The translations under genes and the position numbers were made by a program. A model generated the notes under the pieces. The model was not told the origin of the DNA and made no database searches. It saw only the letters and a list, made by a program, of their open reading frames with translations. A stretch of DNA of 64,000 nucleotides from Scolanthus callimorphus (Eukaryota > Cnidaria > Anthozoa > Actiniaria > Edwardsiidae). Where the stretch lies: NCBI GenBank assembly GCA_033964015.1, contig CM066916.1, positions 11,758,501 to 11,822,500 on the forward strand. The letters run 5' to 3'. Below, one piece after another: positions 57,901-64,000 of this stretch (the first letter of the stretch is position 1; each line of letters begins with the position of its first letter).

Positions 57901-60900
57901 AGGGGTGCACAACCAAGGTCACGTGGCATGACGTCATCAAAACTAGAAAAGTCCTTGATGACAGTAATGTATTGATTCGAGCTCCGCTTTTAGGCAGTGC
58001 CTAAATCTATATATTAGCTGGAATCATCCATTGTCTTTCCAAAAATAATTCATTCCCCTAGCACACAAGAACAACAGGTGAGAACTGTGGGTATGATGAA
58101 AAAAGTATGATTACAAGTTCATCATGTGGTATGATATCATCTGATATCATCCTAAATATCCATGAATTGGTTAATAACATTGTTTTGATTTTTGTTTGTG
58201 AGTTATTGTTTGTTAACACCTTGCATCAGATACTCAGCTAGGTTTCATGGCAACACCCTGGAGACCCTGGCTCTGGCGTCAGGTACAGTCTTCAACCAAA
58301 TCCTTCTATGGCAGGTCAATGGACCCAAGGGTGACGACAATAAGAGCAAGATCTCACAGAGAGCTGCTGGGCATGATGGAGTTATTTTCTCCTTGAGTTT
58401 TAACACTGACGGGAGTATGTTGGGTTCTGTGTCCGATGACCGTAGTATAAGGCTATGGAATGTACCTGACCTGTCAGAGTCCGAGGTGGAGTGTATATTG
58501 GTGATATATGGCCACACAGCAAGAGTGTGGGATGTGCGACTATTAGAAGAGGTGATTGTTAGCATTGGAGAGGATGCCGCTTGTAATGTTTGGAACTACA
58601 AGGGGGAGATGATTAAGTCCTTTACTGGTCACAAAGGTAAGAAGCTGAATAGAGCAGATTTCTTATGACTGTGAAAAGGGCCACGACAAAGTTGTGCTGT
58701 GCCGCAACCATAACCATGGCATGACTATGCGATTTCATTCCATATCTACAGCAGGCCAGGTTCCATGCCACGCCCACAACCGCAATCTGCTCTATCACAT
58801 GTGCACAAGTGCAGTATGTTGTAATTACATACAAGCCTTTAAATGTTGTATATAATGCAGGTTTGCTGTCATGCATGTGTGAAACAAGGAACTAAACGCC
58901 ACATATGAAACAAAAACTTTTCAAAGGACTTTAAATTTAGAAATTCTAGTTAACTCATGTTATAACCATGTTAATTGCCTTATTTCCAGGTCGAAGTATC
59001 TGGAGCCTGGCAACTGATGAAAAGGCAGGCTTAATGGCTACAGGAGGCGGGGACTGCAGCATACGGCTCTGGTCTCTACAGGGACTCAACAGGTGTGATT
59101 CTTTGACACAAAAAACTGGATTCCCTGAGGGCAAAAATCATGAACTAAAATAACAAGTTTCTGCATCTTTTCTATTTCCCTAGAAACAGCAGCATGGTTA
59201 CCATGGAAACAGTGTTACCTGGTTCACTCCCTGGCAAGCGTATCAAGAAAAATGCCACACCCTTAGACTCGCCTCGTTGTGTTGCCATAGCAACTGACAA
59301 TGATCTCCTGGTGATGACTTCTTATGGGTATGATTAATGACTACATTACTAATGTGATTTAAGATGTTTGTTACTGTACAGTTGTGCATCTTTCCTTGGT
59401 TGTCTCAATGGTCATGCTACTACTCTTCCCAGTAGACCATAAAAATTACACCTTTCTATTTTTCATCACCTTTTTTGTGATCACCTTTTTATGTACCATG
59501 TGATGAGTTGCTTAATATTGTGATCAGTATTTGTGGGTGTAAACTTTGCCACATTTGTCACATTGTCTGCTTTCCAATGAAGTCCTCCAGGGCTCGAAAT
59601 TGCAATCAATATATTCCCAAAAGCAACCAAAATTTTCATAGTGACTAAAAAGTGTCAAACAGTTGCAAAATATTGCCTAGCTTTGGAGATAATGTTTGAG
59701 GTTTGCCTCCAACAATGTGACTGGAACTTCTCTTTCTGTGGCCAAATTTTGTTTTGACTGCTAATATTGGTTAATTTCTAGCCCTACTGTCACCCAATAC
59801 TGTTTATTTCCATGTCTATGTTAATGGACCTGTGGCTGCCAATGGCACCATTGACTGGGACCCAGTGTGTGGCACCGATACGCAGTGGAATTCAATTTTT
59901 GTCAGGTTTATTCAATACGCTGACCGCCACTGTCTTCACTCAGCTTTGTGCTGCCAAGGATAATGACATTAACGAACATGGTCACCTAGAAAGCATGAAA
60001 TATTTGTTATCACAAATTAGTATTCTCTACTAGATTTTTGTTGTTATTTTAATAGTCGGTGATGTTTTGATGTTTTCGATGACCATGTCCTTTTAATGAC
60101 AATGCATGGCAATGACAATCAAATGATGATGTCCTCTTCAGGAGCGTTTACAAGTATCATTGGCAGTCATCTCCTAAAGAAAGATGTTCTCCTCACACAC
60201 AACCAGATAAAATATGTGACAAATCACCAGAAGACATAAAAGCAGAAGAAGATGATGGTTGGCACTTGTTGCTAGAGGATGTACATTACTCATCTTACAG
60301 CCTCATGGCGGTCTCCCCTGACAAGAGATTAGTTGCATTTGGTAATCTACAAGGATGTATTAAAGTACAAGATACTGGTGAGTGCTACTTGAATTAGACT
60401 GTGAGACCAGGAGTAGATTTAGGTGGGATGACTGTTGTGGCTGCTTCAGTGGCGGATCCAGGGGGTTCCACAGACCCCCCCCCCTCTCGAGCATCTGACA
60501 TTTTGAAAAAAATAAAACTCGTACAACGATTAAGCTTTGCACTACCGCTATTTAATTATTGGTCCTTTAAAAACTTGTTTGTTTTTGTAGTATAAGCAAA
60601 CAAACAACATTATTGAGTTTGTTTCCCAGGAGAATGACGCTATCTTTTTTGTTAACAGAGTGATTCTCCATCGTTTAAACAGTAGGTATTAAACAATAAG
60701 GATTTAACTTTGTTACCCAGACTGATCGCGGGTTATCTACATAATCATATTGTTGCATCTCGGGAAAAGTGAAAAACCTGAAACCACCCATGGAAAAAGC
60801 TTGGATCTGCCGCTGTGTTTATACTGTGTTTATACCTATTCTTCTGCAGATTTCTCACTGAAAGCCATTGAGACTAAAGCATACAGAAGTAAAGTGTTGA

Positions 60901-63491
60901 GTCTGCTGTGGTGCTCTTATCAATCTCATTACAACCTGTTTTCCTGTGGCCCGGATGGAAATACAATTTGGTGGAAAGTAGAAATGGACACTGACAAGGG
61001 CCTGCATGTCAATCAATTGAGATCATTTTCACTGCCCTACTCCAAGCAACGCTGGCCATCAGCTGCAGCCATCCTTCACCTGCCACACCCACTTTCCAGA
61101 GAGAGGAAGGGTGTCAGAGTCGAGAAGGAGAGGGGCGAGGAAGTGATGGAAGGGGACAGGGAAAAGAAGGGGGTAAACCAGTGGTGTGCCGTGTTGCTAG
61201 GAGACAGAAAGGGCTCTATTCACCTCTACTGCTGTTATGATGCCAACAAAGTGAAGGTAATACCTCAAAACATACACAAATATATTATGTTTGGAGAAAA
61301 TCATTTCAAGTCATACAGTGCTGCCAGAATGTATCTAAGCTGGTGGTTATTCAATAAAAGTAGCCAGCCCTGTTTGGCTTATTTCAGTGGCTCAATTATG
61401 CTTTTGTCTGGGATCTGATGAAAATAAGGTGGCAGTGAAACGTAAAATAGCGTTAAGTAGCCGATGGAGCTCCGGCAGTCACTGGGTTGTTCTGACAGCA
61501 GTAGTCATACTAGTCATAGGTTGTTAGAGGTTCACAACGGGGAATTTGGTGGCCTGGAATCATATTATTTCCAATTCAGTTTGAAAAACATTTTTACATC
61601 TCAGAATCTGCAACCTCCAGTGCACACTCTCCCGGTGATTCATGGCCGTGCAGGTGTCACTCATCTTGGTGTCCATGGTAACCATGTGTACTCCGCTGGC
61701 CGGGACGGCACCTACCGACAGATCAGAGTCCATCCCTCACGACTAGAACTTATCGACACCAGGAAGGTAGAACTGCATTAGACAAATGACATTTTCTCTC
61801 AGTTTAAGCCACACCCGTTTCAGTACATTTGGTGTCAAATTCATGTCCTGCTCCTCACTAATCCCCATTGCCCATGCACGCTTACCCCATTCAAAGGGAA
61901 ACATTACTGAAAACGTCCAACTTTCGTTTGCTAAGTGTTTTAGTTTACTATATTATGAATTCTGTTTTCACTTGACTCTAAAGGTGACTTCCACTCAAGT
62001 TGTCGAAACCAGTGGTGCAGGAGTTTTAATAGGAGCGGGCCAAAGGGGCCGTTCGTAACACATTTTCTCCTGTATTTTAAATACTGTCCCATAAATTTAC
62101 TGTATTTTTGGTTGCTAGAAGGGGGTTCCGGCTCCCCTTGCCCCCCCCCCCCTGGCTACGCCCCTGGAAACGTCAGTCACTTCAAACATTCCTTCTGAGG
62201 ACTTACTACAGCCGATTGCGTTTGACTGTTTAACCCAAACAGTTCGCACGTTACGTTTGAACGTTTGAACGTTGCGTTGTGAGAGAAAAAGTGAGAAGTT
62301 TCTAAGGGCAACCGCCATGTTTATATTCACTGAACAATCAGAGAAGACAGAACTCTTTGGTCCTCCATAGAAACGTCTCGTTCCATCCTAGAAGCGCAAC
62401 GTTCCTACGTTCAAACATAACATGCGAACTGTTGGGGTAAAACAGTCAAACGCAATCGGCTGTACATCCCCCTAGGCTTTCACAAAGTCCTGCATCATCC
62501 TGCGGTTTTAGAGCTCGCTTAGCGACTCATTTCGTTCCCCTTGGCATGCTTCGCTCGCTTCCAGTATCCTATGAAAGGTCGACTTGGAGCAAGTCTAACA
62601 TACACCCGGATGATCGTATAACAAATATTGCTACCTCGACAATTGTAATGAATTGTTACTGAATTGTTACTCAATGTACTTCCCAGGTATTCAAGGGAGT
62701 TGAGTGGGTGGAGAGAATTATTTTCACTGATGATGACGTCATTATTGCTGCTTTTTACACGGTAGGCATGCTAGTTAACTGTCAGTCTCGTCCCCAGAGC
62801 CTCTCGGTCATGTTTACTGTACGAGGCTCTGGTATAAAAACAAACCGGAAGTGCTAGATTCTAGGACATCCGTATATGGTCATTCGCACATCCTTACATC
62901 AGACTTCAAAATGGCGGACGATCATATTAGCCAATCAGAATCATCACATGATCGTGTTCCGCCATAGCCGCCTACTAACCGACAAAACAAAGGAAGCTCT
63001 GGAAACTAGAATGGTTGAAATTATTATCCGAGCGCGAGGAGTTTCGAATTTGTGATCCAGCACCGGAAGTGCGTTTTGTTCCTAAAAGCGCTGAATTAGG
63101 CAATGAGGCTGCGTGTATTCTCGTAGTCAGAAAATAAAACAGAATTAGTATTAGTATTTTTCTTTCCATTTTATTCGTTTTCCCCCTCTTTCTTGTTGTC
63201 AATTCTGGATGGTGTCAACGTTTACAGTCACCTGTGCGAATCCGTGAGGAATTACTATGGAATATCCGTAACATTCCAGTAAATAGGAACGTGAACTGGA
63301 CTAATGCAGACGTTTCTGCAATATCCAGCTAGTAGATGCCCACTTTAGGACTGATAATGTTCTTGTAATCGCAGGCATATTTCATCCTCTGGAGCGTCAA
63401 TAGGAACCAACCGCTGTTCAAAGTAAAGTGTGGTGGCGGGCACAGGGCTTGGGATGTGGCCTTATCAACGATACGAACACCTTCCCAAATG
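54933..63491 (+). CDS. WDR6: WDR6 (tRNA 2'-O-methylation cofactor), 5' part, runs off the window
   Basis: Exons: 54933-55017, 55399-55494, 56382-56448, 56909-57094, 58230-58636, 58990-59092, 59184-59327, 60142-60377, 60850-61256, 61605-61766, 62687-62761, 63375-63491. All reading phases agree and give 695 residues; the human protein has about 1120, so the C-terminal third lies beyond the right edge. WDR6 (yeast Trm734) partners FTSJ1/Trm7 to 2'-O-methylate the tRNA wobble position 34 in the cytosol. Family signatures are CEENCILYSARFHG, ASGTVFNQILLWQV, WD repeats GHDGVIFSLSF...RSIRLWNV, GHTARVWDVR and GGGDCSIRLWSLQG, SAGRDGTYRQIRVH and CGGGHRAWDV. Intron 2 uses a GC donor (G|GCAAGT); the other introns are GT-AG. 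The start has a perfect TISU context. Confidence 0.93.
55264..55286. repeat. (CA)n microsatellite in WDR6 intron 1
   Basis: About ten CA dinucleotides in AGCACACACACACACACACA... between two TTTC-type flanks. No function is inferred. Confidence 0.8.
57126..58034. mobile_element. 0.9-kb inverted-repeat element in WDR6 intron 4 with internal CRE-rich minisatellite
   Basis: The ends TAATGGACAATTCCAGCTAT (left) and ACAATGGATGATTCCAGCTA (right, inverted) pair imperfectly over about 20 bp. The interior 57311-57960 is a tandem array of 114-130 bp units, each with AAAACTAGAAAAGTCAATAT, GGCAACATCGCTAGGTGACC, AACTTGGAT and GGGGTGCACCACCAAGGTCA. Units are joined by TGACGTCATC words; six perfect TGACGTCA palindromes were counted. 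Unit length alternates because some junctions carry an extra 11-16 bp TGACGTCA copy. The two opposite 82-codon frames at 57367-57638 are artefacts of the array. Confidence 0.75.
58649..58795. mobile_element. CpG-depleted MITE in WDR6 intron 5, copy 2 of the 40.7 kb family
   Basis: The left end ATAGAGCAGATTTCTTATGA and right end AATCTGCTCTAT are inverted. It aligns along its length with 40711-40883, but many CG dinucleotides of that copy are TG or CA here (GCCGCGGC versus GCCACGAC, CCGTATC versus CCATATC). It starts 13 bp after the exon 5 donor. Confidence 0.85.
60449..60816. mobile_element. MITE with CAGTGGCGGATCC ends, hAT-like, WDR6 intron 8
   Basis: The left end CAGTGGCGGATCCAGG and right end (inverted) CACAGCGGCAGATCCAAG are similar, with C-rich sequence next to the left end. 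It ends 34 bp before exon 9. The same type of end is seen at 30578. The target duplication was not confirmed. Confidence 0.6.
62100..62170. repeat. C/G-rich repeat end in WDR6 intron 10
   Basis: AGAAGGGGGTTCCGGCTCCC is followed by a run of about 12 C and CTGGCTACGCCCCTGG, a composition typical of the termini of short interspersed elements. No partner end was identified. Confidence 0.4.
62207..62464. mobile_element. MITE with 57-bp termini, WDR6 intron 10
   Basis: The left end TACAGCCGATTGCGTTTGAC, then TGTTTAACCCAAACAGTTCG, is mirrored by CGAACTGTTGGGGTAAAACA, then GTCAAACGCAATCGGCTGTA. The pairing continues into ACGTTTGAACG / CGTTCAAAC words. The element is 258 bp long with no coding capacity. 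Confidence 0.9.
62795..62970. repeat. Two short hairpins in WDR6 intron 11
   Basis: CCCAGAGCCTC (62796) pairs with GAGGCTCTGG (about 62823), another CCAGAGCC family unit. A second hairpin has ATGGCGGACGATCAT (about 62911) and its inverted partner ATGATCGTGTTCCGCCAT ending near 62967. The ATGGCGG here has no open frame behind it. Confidence 0.55.
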
Positions 63492-63640
63492 GTGAGTTTT
63501 ATTCCATCGCCAAATGACTTATTGAAAATCAGGGGTGGATTTGAAATGTAAAGAAGGGCGTGGCCTCCCGTACAACTCCCATCTTACCTTGCCTCTTCAC
63601 GCTCTGTTGGGCAGGCCTCACTTGCAACTCCCTTCCCAAT

Positions 63641-63790
63641 CGCGGCAAGATTCACGGCTCTGGGGGAATCGATTTTTTTAAAACGCAGATTCTGGGTTTC
63701 CGGTTTGAAGGTTGTATGAAAGTTCGTTACGTTTTTGACCTACCACGCATGCTCACAAATCGGATTCCCCAGAGCCCCGAATCTTGCCGC
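63641..63790. mobile_element. MITE with GCGGCAAGATTC ends after WDR6 exon 12
   Basis: The left arm CGGCAAGATTCACGGCTCTG, then GGGGAATCGATT, is mirrored by AATCGGATTCCCCAGAGCCC, then CGAATCTTGCCG. The element is about 150 bp and belongs to the CCAGAGCC group. It is presumably inside WDR6 intron 12. Confidence 0.85.
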
Positions 63791-63832
63791 CTGCCAAAAG
63801 ATGACGGGCTCTGGGTGCGAGATTGCTCCCTT

Positions 63833-64000
63833 CCATCTTACATTGCCTCTTCGCGCTCTGTTGCGCATGCCTCCCGTGCAACTCCCTCCCATCTTACCTT
63901 GCCTCTTCGCGCTCTGTTGCGCATGCCTCCCGTGTAACTCCCTTCCATCTTACCTTGCCTCTTCGCGCTCTGTTGCGCATGCCTCCCGTGCAACTCCCTC
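63833..64000. repeat. 56-bp tandem repeat at the right edge
   Basis: Three units with an exact 56-bp period start at 63833, 63889 and 63945, each with CCATCTTACCTTGCCTCTTC, GCGCTCTGTTGCGCATGCCT and CCCGTGCAACTCCCT. A related unit occurs at about 63565-63635, on the other side of the MITE. The array continues beyond the window. The 125-codon frame at 63560-63937 lies on this repeat. Confidence 0.85.

Noticed and set aside
61464..61604. Upstream extension of WDR6 exon 10 in the same frame
   Set aside because: The frame is open, but the acceptor CTCAG at 61600-61604 joins in phase with exon 9 and gives the family motif; the upstream part has no WDR6-like residues.

Overview
The window is a piece of animal nuclear genome. 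It has spliced genes with GT-AG introns, short exons in long introns, AATAAA poly(A) signals, and many short inverted-repeat transposons (MITEs). The gene set (a BTB-Kelch protein, two plant/nematode-type phosphoethanolamine N-methyltransferases, HHEX, WDR6) and the repeat-rich, moderately AT-rich background best fit an anthozoan cnidarian such as a sea anemone of the Nematostella kind. Species identity is an inference, because no species-diagnostic sequence was compared.

Layout. 1-22.7 kb holds no gene I can recognise. It contains tandem and duplicated sequence, a decayed CR1/L2-like LINE tail at 5.5 kb, a MITE at 4.5 kb and a nested-hairpin element at 21.1 kb. 22.8-25.0 kb (minus strand) is a two-exon BTB-BACK-Kelch gene of 560 residues. 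It is divergent, across 468 bp, from a seven-exon phosphoethanolamine methyltransferase gene (25.5-30.9 kb, 271 residues). A tandem paralogue with the same exon plan follows at 33.6-40.2 kb (263 residues). A two-exon HHEX homeobox gene lies at 44.6-45.9 kb with long flanks (4.4 kb upstream, 9.1 kb downstream) that contain no other recognisable gene. WDR6 starts at 54.9 kb and runs off the right edge; twelve exons encoding 695 residues are visible.

How the genes relate. The two methyltransferases are a local duplication and probably act in phosphocholine synthesis from phosphoethanolamine. Each carries only the MT2-type domain of the plant enzyme; no MT1-type domain is in the window. The Kelch protein (probable Cullin-3 substrate adaptor), HHEX (transcription factor) and WDR6 (tRNA 2'-O-methylation partner) have no evident functional link to them or to each other.

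Most striking observations: a strong CpG difference between the two methyltransferase paralogues (4 versus 21 CpG in exons 3-7), inverted transposon copies flanking exons 4-5 of the first paralogue that could favour a circular RNA, a roughly 0.9 kb inverted-repeat element in a WDR6 intron loaded with CRE-like TGACGTCA sites, two copies of one MITE that differ largely by CpG decay, and a perfect TISU initiator at the WDR6 start. I found no clearly new multi-gene system.
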